64,000 nucleotides of DNA from Pseudomonas fildesensis (lineage in GTDB: Bacteria; Pseudomonadota; Gammaproteobacteria; Pseudomonadales; Pseudomonadaceae). The position numbers and the translations under genes were made by a program. Shown piece after piece: positions 45,468-52,914 of this stretch. The notes beneath the pieces are model-generated. The model had not been told where the DNA came from. It was given only the letters and a program-made list of their open reading frames with translations, and did no database searches. How positions within the stretch are numbered: position 1 is the stretch's first letter; every line of letters begins with the position of its first letter. The DNA lies in contig NZ_LFMW01000007.1 of NCBI RefSeq assembly GCF_001050345.1, positions 496,001 to 560,000 of the forward strand. Direction: 5' to 3'.

Positions 45468-45929
45468 ATGGACAAATACGACCGCATGCTCCTCAGTGCC
45501 CTGCTCGAAGACGGCCGCGCGTCCTACGCGCAACTCGCCCGCAAGGTAAACCTCTCCGCCCCCGCCGTGGCCGAACGTGTGGCCAAGCTGGAAGCCAGCG
45601 GCGTGATCACCGGCTACCAGGCCAAGGTGGACCTGTCCAAAGTGGGTTTGCCGATCCAGTGCGTGATCGAACTGAGGTTGACCAACCATGGCAGCCAGAA
45701 AGTCTATGACGCCCTGGCGGAAATTCCCGAATTGACCGAATGCCACCGGGTGACCGGCGACCCGTGCGTGATCATGCAAGCGGCGGTGGGTTCGATGCCG
45801 GAGCTGGAGAGTTTGATTAATCGGATAGCAAAGTTCGGGTTCAGCAAAACCTCGATTATTTTGTCGAGCGCGATAGAGCGGCGGGTACCGTTGGGGCAGT
45901 TGGAGGCGAATGGCAAAAATGGCAATTAA
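45468..45929 (+). CDS. Lrp/AsnC-family transcriptional regulator
   Basis: A 153-residue feast/famine regulator. The N-terminal helix-turn-helix (YAQLARKVNLSAPAVAERVAKLEASGVITGY, residues 20-50) and the RAM ligand-binding domain (EIPELTECHRVTGDPCVIMQAAVGSMPELESLI) are complete. The ATG at 45468 follows CGGAG. It probably controls the divergent DMT exporter and possibly the cyclase gene whose start lies inside its 3' end. Confidence 0.9.
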   Translation: MDKYDRMLLSALLEDGRASYAQLARKVNLSAPAVAERVAKLEASGVITGYQAKVDLSKVGLPIQCVIELRLTNHGSQKVYDALAEIPELTECHRVTGDPCVIMQAAVGSMPELESLINRIAKFGFSKTSIILSSAIERRVPLGQLEANGKNGN

Positions 45930-46626
45930 GCAGATCCAGTTTCGACAGGTGATCAGCCTCAGCCACCCGATCAACCCGCGCATCCCGCTTTGGCCGGGTG
46001 ATCCCCCCGTTGAGTTTGAAGAGGTCGCGTCCCTGGAAACAGACGGCTATTTCCTGCGTCGCTTCAGCATGGGCGAACATAGCGCCACCCATATGAATGC
46101 GCCGAACAGCTTCTATACCGATGGCATCGGGATAGAGCGCTATACGCCTGAAGACCTGGTGCGCCCCGCTGTGGTTATCGATGTTCGCGACAAGACCCAA
46201 GGTCATTCGGACTACGAGATCGGTCTGCTGGATATAGAGGATTGGGAGCGCAAACACGGCCAGATCGAACCCGGTTCAGTGGTGTTGATGTACACCGGCT
46301 GGCAACACCTTTGGAATGATCCTGTGGCGTTTTTTGCGCAAGACGCGCAAGGCTCGCACTTCCCCGGGATTGGCGAGGCGGCGATTGGCTTTTTGATCGA
46401 GCATCGCCAGATTGCCGGCGTGGGCATTGATACTCACGGCGTTGATTTTGGACAGAGCAGCACTTTTGCGACCAACCACGCGGTGTTGGCGGGGAACGGG
46501 ATCGTGCTGGAGTGCTTGACCCACCTGGATCGGCTGCCAGCTAAAGGCGTCACGTTGGTGATTGGGCTGTTGGGGCTTGAAGGCGGGTCGGGGTCACCGG
46601 CTTCGGTAATGGCGTTTATTCCCTGA
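45910..46626 (+). CDS. Cyclase-family (KynB-like) metal-dependent hydrolase
   Basis: A 238-residue protein of the cyclase/kynurenine formamidase superfamily. The metal-binding signature appears as HSATHMNAPNSF near residue 60 (family HxGTHxDxP), with DTHGVDFG near residue 180 supplying further ligands. The conserved Gly and Asp of the signature are Ala and Asn here, so the substrate may not be formylkynurenine. It starts at 45910 inside the Lrp gene, 20 bases before its end; an ATG at 45919 is an alternative. Translational coupling with the regulator is likely. Confidence 0.82.
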   Translation: MAKMAIKQIQFRQVISLSHPINPRIPLWPGDPPVEFEEVASLETDGYFLRRFSMGEHSATHMNAPNSFYTDGIGIERYTPEDLVRPAVVIDVRDKTQGHSDYEIGLLDIEDWERKHGQIEPGSVVLMYTGWQHLWNDPVAFFAQDAQGSHFPGIGEAAIGFLIEHRQIAGVGIDTHGVDFGQSSTFATNHAVLAGNGIVLECLTHLDRLPAKGVTLVIGLLGLEGGSGSPASVMAFIP

Positions 46627-46645
46627 CTTCGGCATCGTTCCGGCA

Positions 46646-46674
46646 GACGCCATCGCTGGCAAGCCATCGCCTAC
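46646..46674. repeat. Partial palindromic repeat (gccatcgctggcaagcc type)
   Basis: A single degenerate arm related to 9354-9417. Confidence 0.5.
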
Positions 46675-46697
46675 AGGTGGCGCAGCGCACAGTGGCT

Positions 46698-47000
46698 TCA
46701 CTGCGGGGATGAGCGCTGAACAATCAAGTCGACAATTTGCTTGATGGTGGTGATGCAGTCCCAGTCTTCCTGAGTCGCACGCAGATTGAACTGCCACTTG
46801 ATCTGCATGATGAAGCAGGTCAAGTCGTCATTAATGATCTTAAAGTCATGGATGAAGTCCGTTTGCTCCGTCACCTGGCTTCGGTCGATGAAGCCGATGG
46901 TATCGACGAACATCTGTATGACCTTTTCGCTGATCTCGGCTCTCTTAAGGCCAACTCCCTTTCCGTTAATAACAGGCGGGATAGTAAATGCCTGGCGCAC
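46698..47000 (-). CDS. Acyl-carrier-protein-like protein lacking the phosphopantetheine Ser
   Basis: A 100-residue protein starting at GTG (47000) behind AAGGGGG. Residues 23-95 follow the ACP helix pattern: a first helix ISEKVIQMFVDTIG, a TDFIHDFKIINDDLTCFIMQIKWQFNL segment where ACPs carry D-S-L, and a final CITTIKQIVDLIVQR matching the ACP ITTV...IDYI ending. The modification Ser is replaced (NDD), so it should not carry 4'-phosphopantetheine. It resembles DUF1493-type proteins. No partner synthase is nearby; function unknown. Confidence 0.6.
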   Translation of the reverse strand: MRQAFTIPPVINGKGVGLKRAEISEKVIQMFVDTIGFIDRSQVTEQTDFIHDFKIINDDLTCFIMQIKWQFNLRATQEDWDCITTIKQIVDLIVQRSSPQ

Positions 47001-47031
47001 GTCCCCCCTTTAGCGAAAGGGAAGCCAGAAG

Positions 47032-47053
47032 AGTCCGATACGGTCATCGGACT
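47032..47053. promoter_or_regulatory. 8-bp perfect hairpin upstream of the ACP-like gene
   Basis: AGTCCGAT-ACGGTC-ATCGGACT, 32 bases before the start codon of the minus-strand gene. No T-run on either side, so an operator or leader structure is more likely than a terminator. Confidence 0.5.
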
Positions 47054-47225
47054 TAACCTACTGACCGCCGTGATAACCCGCGAAAAGGCCTCTCCGAAGC
47101 CTGGTGTTTCAATGGCCAGCAAGACCGATCCCTTTCATTTGCGGGACGTTTCCTAGAGAATCCCACGGCCTTGTTTCCGTCGGATCAGGTAGCTAGTCTC
47201 GCTCAGTCATCGAATGTTCGGTGAC

Positions 47226-47406
47226 CGGACGTGCAAGTCCGACTGGCAAAGGTGCACACGCTCCCGACATTCCAACGCCCGGTTTTTAACGACCAGCGTT
47301 TATCTGTTATGGCGGCTGTGCGCTGGAGACCTTCGGGTCTGCCGGGTTTTCCTTTGCCCCGGTCTTGCACACCTGCGTACAGCTGCCACCTTCATTTGCG
47401 TGCAAG
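47226..47406 (+). ncRNA. Candidate structured leader RNA of the DUF6124 gene
   Basis: Consecutive helices can be drawn by eye: CGGAC/GTCCG (47226-47241), CCAGCG/CGCTGG (47293-47298 with 47321-47326), AGACC-UUCG-GGUCU with a stable UUCG loop (47327-47340), CCGGG/CCCGG (47342-47362), and CUUGCAC/GUGCAAG (47364-47370 with 47400-47406). A competing long helix GGCGGCUGU/ACAGCUGCC (47311-47319 with 47379-47387) crosses two of these, giving either a pseudoknot or two alternative folds. It ends 24 bases before the ribosome-binding site AAAGGAG. A cis-regulatory RNA is inferred. Confidence 0.55.
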
Positions 47407-47444
47407 CGAACGATGATGGCTTCTTATCCCAAAGGAGTTCCACC

Positions 47445-47753
47445 ATGGTCAAAATCACCCCCGATCCACCTCGCTCCAACGCAAACTTCCTCAGCGAAGA
47501 CGCCCTGCTCACCCGTCGAGCCATCGCCCACTACCTCAAAGCCTCCGCCCCGGATGCGCCCAACTTCATTCTGAATGACAACCTGAGCTTCGAAGATGCC
47601 CTCGCCCATGCGGCGGATTTGCTGCATTGCGCGGTGGAGACTGCGCATGCGCCTGGCGAGGCGATGAAGGCGCAACAGCGGGCGGTGATGCATTTGGTGG
47701 AGATGGCGAAGGGGGTGGTGGATCGGGCGCTGGAGTGTGTGAAGCCCCGATAG
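47445..47753 (+). CDS. DUF6124-type small protein
   Basis: A 102-residue soluble protein. It starts MVKITPDPPRSNANF behind AAAGGAG at 47431-47437 and continues as helices (EDALLTRRAIAHYL, SFEDALAHAADLLHCAVETAHAPG, QQRAVMHLVEMAKGVVDRAL). It resembles the DUF6124/DUF3077 group, small helical proteins abundant and often multi-copy in fluorescent Pseudomonas, of unknown function. The long structured leader in front of it is the striking part. Confidence 0.75.
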   Translation: MVKITPDPPRSNANFLSEDALLTRRAIAHYLKASAPDAPNFILNDNLSFEDALAHAADLLHCAVETAHAPGEAMKAQQRAVMHLVEMAKGVVDRALECVKPR

Positions 47754-47777
47754 CGTGATGAACGCGTTTCTGCGATG

Positions 47778-47843
47778 AACAAGCTTGTTGTGATGAACAG
47801 GCCTGTTGTGATGAGCAGGCTTGTCGTGGCGAGCGGGCTTGCC
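47778..47843. repeat. 18-bp periodic palindromic repeats leading into a REP
   Basis: AACAAGCTTGTT (47778), AACAGGCCTGTT (47796), AGCAGGCTTGT (47814) and AGCGGGCTTGCC (47832) recur every 18 bases, separated by gtgatg-like hexamers. The last unit is the REP core itself. Confidence 0.75.
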
Positions 47844-47957
47844 CCGCGTTGGGCTGCGCAGCAGCCCCAGTAAGACCGCCGCGTTCTTTCAGTTAAAACT
47901 CAGTGTCAGATTTTGGGGCCGCTTCGCAGCCCAACGCGGGGCAAGCCCGCTCGCCAC
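47826..47957. repeat. Large REP-type inverted repeat (gtggcgagcgggcttgccccgcg)
   Basis: The left arm 47826-47868 and right arm 47915-47957 are near reverse complements of about 43 bases. The right arm is part of the first 251-bp tandem unit. Confidence 0.8.
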
Positions 47958-48764
47958 AACAAGCCCGCTCGCCACACGGTATTCACTCTGAACAGGACGT
48001 TGTGTCGGTGAAGATCGTTCCCACGCTCTGCGTGGGAATGCCGCCCTGGACGCTCTGCGTCCGCTCTTGACGTCGTGACGCGGAGCGTCACAGGAGGCGT
48101 TCCCACGCGGAGCGTGGGAACGATCAACCGCCGCGTTCTTTCAGTTAAAACTCGGTGTCAGGTTTGGGGGCCGCTTCGCAGCCCAACGCGGCAAGCCCGC
48201 TCGCCACAACAAGCCCGCTCGCCACACGGTATTCACTCTGAACAGGACGTTGTGTCGGTGAAGATCGTTCCTACGCTCTGCGTGGGAATGCCGCCCTGGA
48301 CGCTCTGCGTCCGCTCTTGACGTCGTGACGCGGAGCGTCACAGGAGTCGTTCCCACACAGAGCGTGGGAACGATCAACCGCCGCGTTCTTTCAGTTAAAA
48401 CTCGGTGCCAGGTTTGGGGGCCGCTTCGCAGCCCAACGCGGGGCAAGCCCGCTCGCCACAACAAGCCCGCTCGCCACACGGTATTCACTCTGAACAGGAC
48501 GTTGTGTCGGTGAAGATCGTTCCTACGCTCTGCGTGGGAATGCCGCCCTGGACGCTCTGCGTCCGCTCTTGACATCGTGACGCGGAGCGTCACAGGAGGC
48601 GTTCCCACGCAGAGCGTGGGAACGATCAACCGCCGCGTTCTTTCAGTTAAAACTCGGTGTCAGGTTTGGGGGCCGCTTCGCAGCCCAACGCGGGGCAAGC
48701 CCGCTCGCCACAACAACCCCGCTCGCCACACGGTATTCACTCTGAACAGGACGTTGTGTCGGTT
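47881..48764. repeat. Tandem array of 3.5 units of 250-252 bp
   Basis: Units start at 47881, 48133, 48383 and 48635 (marked by gcgttctttcagttaaaact), with lengths 252, 250, 252 and a partial 130. They are nearly identical. Each unit holds an arm of the gtggcgagcgggcttgcc REP, an 18-bp direct duplication (caagcccgctcgccacaa), and a gttcccacgctctgcgtgggaa palindromic element. The array fills the space between the DUF6124 gene and the exonuclease stop codon, and no gene in it is supported. Confidence 0.92.
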
Positions 48765-49376
48765 TCAGAACCCGCGATGCTTCTTCAAATGCTCATTGAT
48801 CTTCGCCGCCGGTACTTTCTGCAAGGTGCACAACAGGTCATGCGACAGTTCGCGCAACCCGTGGGTACGCCGCAGTTCCTGAGCCAGGTGCGCCGTGAGG
48901 TTGGCGGCCATCTCCGCATCCGCCATCGCCCGGTGAGCCTTGCCGGTGTGGGGCAGTTGGGCGTAGCTGTTGAGGGTGCCGAGTTTGTGGTTCGGCGCGG
49001 CCGGCATCAGACGGCGGGCCAGCAGCAGGGAGCAGGCGAATTTTTGCAGGCGGGTGCGGCGGATCAGGCCCAGCTCGTAGTCCCAGAACTTCTGGTCGAA
49101 CGCGGCGTTGTGCGCCATCAGCGGTGTGGTGCCGACAAATTCGTTGACCTCATTCATCACGCGCTCGGCTGGCGGCGCGGTGCGCAGCATGGCGTTGCTG
49201 ATGCCGGTGAGTTGCTCGATAAACCCCGGCACGCGCACGCCTGCGTTCATCAGGCTCTGGTAGCGGTCCACGATCTGGCCACGTTCGAGGATGACCACAG
49301 CGATTTCCGTGGCCCGGCAGTGGTTGCTCGGGGTGATGCCGGTGGTTTCAAAGTCGATGACCGCTATACGTTCCAA
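48765..49376 (-). CDS. DEDDh 3'-5' exonuclease (DNA polymerase III epsilon-like)
   Basis: A protein of about 203 residues with the DEDDh exonuclease fold: VIDFETTG (Exo I, Asp and Glu) at residue 6, LMAHNAAFDQKFWDYEL (Exo II) near residue 85, and GKAHRAMADAEMAANL (Exo III, His and Asp) near residue 145. It is much shorter than DnaQ and probably acts in repair or nucleotide turnover. The start is uncertain: TTG at 49376 has GGAG 11 bases upstream, while an in-frame TTG at 49400 lacks a ribosome-binding site. Its stop codon directly abuts the tandem array. Confidence 0.85.
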   Translation of the reverse strand: MERIAVIDFETTGITPSNHCRATEIAVVILERGQIVDRYQSLMNAGVRVPGFIEQLTGISNAMLRTAPPAERVMNEVNEFVGTTPLMAHNAAFDQKFWDYELGLIRRTRLQKFACSLLLARRLMPAAPNHKLGTLNSYAQLPHTGKAHRAMADAEMAANLTAHLAQELRRTHGLRELSHDLLCTLQKVPAAKINEHLKKHRGF

Positions 49377-49418
49377 ACCTGTTCCAACTCCATCTAACAA
49401 TTTAATGAGCCGCAGCGC

Positions 49419-49895
49419 TTATTTGAGCAGCAGCGCGCCTTCGATCGGCACGTAGCGGCTGGCAGCGCGTATCAATGAATTGGCCGTCAGCCCCGGCACG
49501 CCGTAGGCCACGGCTTCGACGCCATGCTTGTGGATAATGCGGTCGAGCAGCATGTCAAAATCACCGTCGCCGGAGGCCAGCACGATTTCGTCGACGTGGT
49601 CGGCGGCGTCCATGATGTCGATGGTGATGCCCACGTCCCAGTCGCCCTTGGCCGAGCCGTCGCTGCGCTGGATGTACGGCTTGAGCTTCACGGTAAAACC
49701 GAGGTTGCGCAGGATCTGCTGGAATTGCTGCTGCTTGCTGTCGCCACGGTCGATGGCATAGGCGTACGCCTCGACGATCTGCCCGCGCGAGCTGATGTCA
49801 GCCCACAGGGCGGCATAGTTGAAGTGACAGCCATACGCCTGGCGCACGGTGTAGTAGAGGTTTTGTACATCGGCGAACACTGCAATTTTCTTCAC
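49419..49895 (-). CDS. NYN-domain (LabA/DUF88-like) nuclease family protein
   Basis: A 158-residue single-domain protein of the PIN-like NYN group. The acidic active-site residues appear in VFADVQNLYY (residues 6-15), KGDWDVGITIDIM near residue 85 and LASGDGDFDMLLDRI near residue 105. Relatives are putative ribonucleases. It lies upstream of the exonuclease gene on the same strand with an 18-42 base gap, so both may be co-transcribed. Confidence 0.88.
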   Translation of the reverse strand: MKKIAVFADVQNLYYTVRQAYGCHFNYAALWADISSRGQIVEAYAYAIDRGDSKQQQFQQILRNLGFTVKLKPYIQRSDGSAKGDWDVGITIDIMDAADHVDEIVLASGDGDFDMLLDRIIHKHGVEAVAYGVPGLTANSLIRAASRYVPIEGALLLK

Positions 49896-49979
49896 CGCAC
49901 TTCCCCATGACTGTCGCCTGGACCCCGAACGCGAGGGTCCGCAAAGGCGCCAGTATGCCAGCCATGCAGAAGTTTCCGA

Positions 49980-50012
49980 GAAAAATCAGCCCGGGGCGAC
50001 GAAGCGCCCCGG
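49980..50012 (-). terminator. Intrinsic terminator of the DUF2076 gene
   Basis: On the minus strand the 8-bp stem CCGGGGCG/CGCCCCGG with loop CTTCGT is followed by GCTGATTTTT. The T-run begins after a short gap. Confidence 0.7.
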
Positions 50013-50022
50013 TGAGTGTGGG

Positions 50023-50790
50023 TCAGACGAAGGAATCGTCGTCGCCAAAGGAGGAGGAATCGTCGGAATAATCGTTGTTATCCGCGAAGCTGTCCGAGCT
50101 GTTGCTGCCCCAGTTGTCATTGCCGGCAAACTTCTGGTCATCATTGCCCACGTTGCCATTGTCACTGGCAGGCGCCGGCTCTTCACGGACGATTTCTTCC
50201 ACCACCTGCGGCTGTTGCGAATTGTGATTGAACAGGCTGCTGATGCCTTGCGCCAGCATCACGCCACCGGCCACACCCGCGGCGGTTTTCAGGGCGCCAC
50301 CGAGGAAGCCACTACCGACGGGGGTGGCGGCCGGTTGTTGCGGCTGTTGGTAATTCTGCTGCGGCGCAGCATAGTTCTGCTGCGGCGCAGGCTGGCCAAA
50401 AGAAGGCCGAGCCGGTTCGCGCCAGCCACCGCCGGAAGCAGGCGGTGCGCTCTGTGCCGCTGGCGTGTCACGGGAACTGCCGCCGAAGATACTCGACAGG
50501 AAACCACCGCTGCTCGGCGCGGCGGCCGGCTGTGTGGACTTGGCCCGTTGCAGCTCGTCCTGCAATTGCTGGATCTGTTGCGCCTGCTGTTTGTTCTGCG
50601 CGTCGAGACTCTTGAGCGCGTGTTCCTGCACCAGGATCGACTGGGTCATGTAGTAGCCGGCGGCCGGTTGGCGCGTCATGTGCTCCTTGATCTGCGCTTC
50701 TGCTTGCGCGTCGCGGGGGGCTGAGTCCGTTTCGGCTTGTTGCAACCGTGAAAACAGTCCATCGATCAGGGTTTGCTCTTCGCTGTTCAT
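50023..50790 (-). CDS. DUF2076 family protein
   Basis: A 255-residue soluble protein. The N-terminal DUF2076 segment (MNSEEQTLIDGLFSRLQQAE, residues 1-20, then GYYMTQSILVQEHALKSLDAQ) is followed by a Gln-rich coiled coil, a low-complexity region rich in Gln, Pro and Ala (about 90-160), a Gly/Ala hydrophobic stretch (GSGFLGGALKTAAGVAGGVML, about 165-185) and an acidic Asp/Ser/Asn tail. The pattern suggests a peripheral membrane or scaffolding role, but none is established. Confidence 0.85.
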   Translation of the reverse strand: MNSEEQTLIDGLFSRLQQAETDSAPRDAQAEAQIKEHMTRQPAAGYYMTQSILVQEHALKSLDAQNKQQAQQIQQLQDELQRAKSTQPAAAPSSGGFLSSIFGGSSRDTPAAQSAPPASGGGWREPARPSFGQPAPQQNYAAPQQNYQQPQQPAATPVGSGFLGGALKTAAGVAGGVMLAQGISSLFNHNSQQPQVVEEIVREEPAPASDNGNVGNDDQKFAGNDNWGSNSSDSFADNNDYSDDSSSFGDDDSFV

Positions 50791-50825
50791 GGCGACCTCG
50801 TTAGATTGCCGGTAGAAATCAGGGC

Positions 50826-50845
50826 CCGGCCTGTGATCAGGCCGG
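50826..50845. promoter_or_regulatory. Perfect 8-bp palindrome in DUF2076/YciC-like divergent promoter
   Basis: CCGGCCTG-TGAT-CAGGCCGG. It has no T-run, so it could be an operator or a leader hairpin for either gene. Confidence 0.4.
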
Positions 50846-50970
50846 TGAGTGCTAGTTATGGGGGTGTTACCGGTTGTTTCAATGGTCTTTACTCAAGGTT
50901 TACGTTTGCTTGCTCCCGGTACCTATCGGTTAAAGTGTGCCCCTGCTTTTTTCGGCCTGTGATGACTCTG

Positions 50971-51630
50971 ATGAATCCGTTAGACGTACTGCGCGACTCT
51001 TTCCGTTTTACCCGGCACAACCTGGGCGCCATCGTTCAGCTGTGCTTGCCATTGGTGATCCTCGAAGCCCTGCTGCAACAGGTGCTCGACCACACGCTGG
51101 GCCCGGAGGCGTTCCCCGGCTACAGCGTGGTGGTGGGGTTGTTGGTGTACCCGCTGTACACCGGGGCGCTGATCCTGTTTCTCGACGCCCGCACCCGTGG
51201 CGAGTCGCCGAGCACCAAGGATGTGTGGGCCATGGCCCTCGCCTTGTGGCCGCGTTTCGCCTTGCTGACGGCCATGAGCACCCTGCTGATCTTGCTCGGG
51301 CTGTCACTGTATTTCCTGCCGGGCCTGTGGCTGATGGTGGTGCTGGCGTTTGCCGAATACCTTTTGGTATTGCGCGGCCTGCCGGCACTGCAGGCGATGA
51401 AGGAAAGTTTGCGCCTGACCCGTGGGCATTTCTGGCGAATCCTGGTGTGCCTGCTGTGCGTGATGACCCCGCTGTGGCTGCTCAAGGGCGCCAGCGTGGC
51501 GGCGTATCCCGATCCCGCTCCGATGCTGGGGCTGTTGATCGACAGCGCGCACAGTTTCCTGCAGCTGTTTACCAGCGTGGTGCTGTTCCGTTTATTCATG
51601 TTGATCGGTGGCGATGCCGACGCACGGTGA
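50971..51630 (+). CDS. YciC-family inner-membrane protein
   Basis: A 219-residue membrane protein with about five or six hydrophobic segments. The start NPLDVLRDSFRFTRHNLGAIVQLCLPLVILEAL and the RGLPALQAMKESLRLTRGHFWRI stretch near residue 135 are typical of the YciC/UPF0259 family, function unknown. ATG at 50971 is preferred by family length; ATG at 50962 is equally possible since neither has a strong ribosome-binding site. It ends 40 bases before the phosphatase-like gene. Confidence 0.82.
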   Translation: MNPLDVLRDSFRFTRHNLGAIVQLCLPLVILEALLQQVLDHTLGPEAFPGYSVVVGLLVYPLYTGALILFLDARTRGESPSTKDVWAMALALWPRFALLTAMSTLLILLGLSLYFLPGLWLMVVLAFAEYLLVLRGLPALQAMKESLRLTRGHFWRILVCLLCVMTPLWLLKGASVAAYPDPAPMLGLLIDSAHSFLQLFTSVVLFRLFMLIGGDADAR

Positions 51631-51670
51631 TATGCTCCGTGCCACTCCTGAAACGCCATAAGCCGAGCCG

Positions 51671-52759
51671 ATGACCCGTTTATTGCGCATCACCCTGTTG
51701 GGCCTGCTGATCATTGCAGGCCTGCTGACGGCCCTGATCTACAGCCTCACCTGGCGCCCTGACGACAAACAGACCCTCCCCGTGAGCTGCGTCGCGCCCC
51801 GTGCGCCGACGCTGCTGCCGGGGCAGGCGCTCAAGGTGATGACCTGGAACGTGCAGTACCTGGCCGGCAAGAACTACGTGTTCTGGTACGACACCGCCGA
51901 CGGCAGCGGCCCGGACGACCGCCCCACCGTCGAAGACATGGCCGTAAGCCTGGACGAAGTGGCACGGGTGATTCGCGACGAACAGCCCGACATCCTGCTA
52001 TTGCAGGAACTCGACGAAGGCGCCAAGCCTTCCCACTACCAGGACCAGTTGGCGCTGCTGCAAGAGCGCCTGGCCGACCTCTACCCCTGCAGCACCCAGG
52101 CCTTCGACTGGAAAGCCGACTTTATCCCCAACCTGCATATCTTCGGCAGCGTCGGCCGCAAACTGGCGACCCTCAGCCGCTACCAGATCGAACACGCCGA
52201 ACGCCTGCAACTGCCCGCGTCCCCGGCCAACTTCATCAGCCGCCAGTTCCAGCCCAAGCCTGCCTTGCTGCTGACCTACCTGCCGCTGAGCGACGGCGGC
52301 CAACTGGCCGTGCTCAATACCCGCCTGGATGACGACGCGCCGGGACGCAGTGCGGTGCAGGAACAAGTGAAGGCAACCGTGAAATTGCTCGATAAGTTCG
52401 AAGGCCGTGGCACGCCCTGGCTGATTGGCGGGGATTTCAACTTGCTGCCGCTGGGGCAATTCCTGCGCCTGGATGCCGACAAGCGCGGCCGGTATTCACC
52501 GGACAGCGAGTTGCATCTGTTGTGGGATAAATACCCGATGATCCCGAGTAACAGCGAATCCAGCGGGATAAACCGTGAGAAATGGCTGACGCATTTCCCG
52601 AATGACCCGAGCATTGATGGCCCGGATCGTACGGTGGATTATCTGTTCTATAGCTCGCGGATCAAGCGGGTGGAAGCCAAAGTGCGGCAGGAAGATACGT
52701 TGCGGATCTCCAACCACTTGCCCGTGATTGCGCGGTTCCTGTTGCCTGCCGCGCAATAA
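51671..52759 (+). CDS. Endonuclease/exonuclease/phosphatase-family protein, membrane-anchored
   Basis: A 362-residue protein with one N-terminal membrane helix (ITLLGLLIIAGLLTALIYSL, residues 7-26) and a large EEP domain outside it. Catalytic motifs are MTWNVQYL near residue 57, LLLQELDEG near residue 107, IGGDFNLLP near residue 255, and the C-terminal DRTVDYLFYSS and SNHLPVIA. The fold covers nucleases, sphingomyelinases and inositol phosphatases, so the substrate is open. It probably acts in the periplasm. Confidence 0.85.
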   Translation: MTRLLRITLLGLLIIAGLLTALIYSLTWRPDDKQTLPVSCVAPRAPTLLPGQALKVMTWNVQYLAGKNYVFWYDTADGSGPDDRPTVEDMAVSLDEVARVIRDEQPDILLLQELDEGAKPSHYQDQLALLQERLADLYPCSTQAFDWKADFIPNLHIFGSVGRKLATLSRYQIEHAERLQLPASPANFISRQFQPKPALLLTYLPLSDGGQLAVLNTRLDDDAPGRSAVQEQVKATVKLLDKFEGRGTPWLIGGDFNLLPLGQFLRLDADKRGRYSPDSELHLLWDKYPMIPSNSESSGINREKWLTHFPNDPSIDGPDRTVDYLFYSSRIKRVEAKVRQEDTLRISNHLPVIARFLLPAAQ

Positions 52760-52787
52760 CCAACACCACAATCCCCATGTGGGAGGG

Positions 52788-52897
52788 GCGGCGCGACGAT
52801 TCGACTTGCTCCCGATGCCGGTGTAACAGTCGAAGCATTTGTTGGCAGGCACAATGCCATCGGGAGCAAGTCGAATCGTCGCGCCGCCCCTCCCACA
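52788..52897. repeat. Variant REP doublet with matching 16-nt insert in both arms
   Basis: Each arm has cggcgcgacgattcga inserted between the ggggg and cttgctcccgat parts of the usual palindrome. The two arms are exact reverse complements over about 38 bases. Between the EEP gene and convergent hrpB. Confidence 0.88.
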
Positions 52898-52914
52898 TTT
52901 GATCCCTATCAGCC

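Noticed and set aside
47881..48764. Possible CRISPR array
   Set aside because: The units are about 251 bp and nearly identical throughout, with no unique spacers and no cas genes in the window.
47906..48882. Several open frames of 60-160 codons in the tandem array, encoding repeated [11 protein letters not shown] or [12 protein letters not shown] segments
   Set aside because: They simply translate the repeat unit, appear on both strands, and lack ribosome-binding sites.
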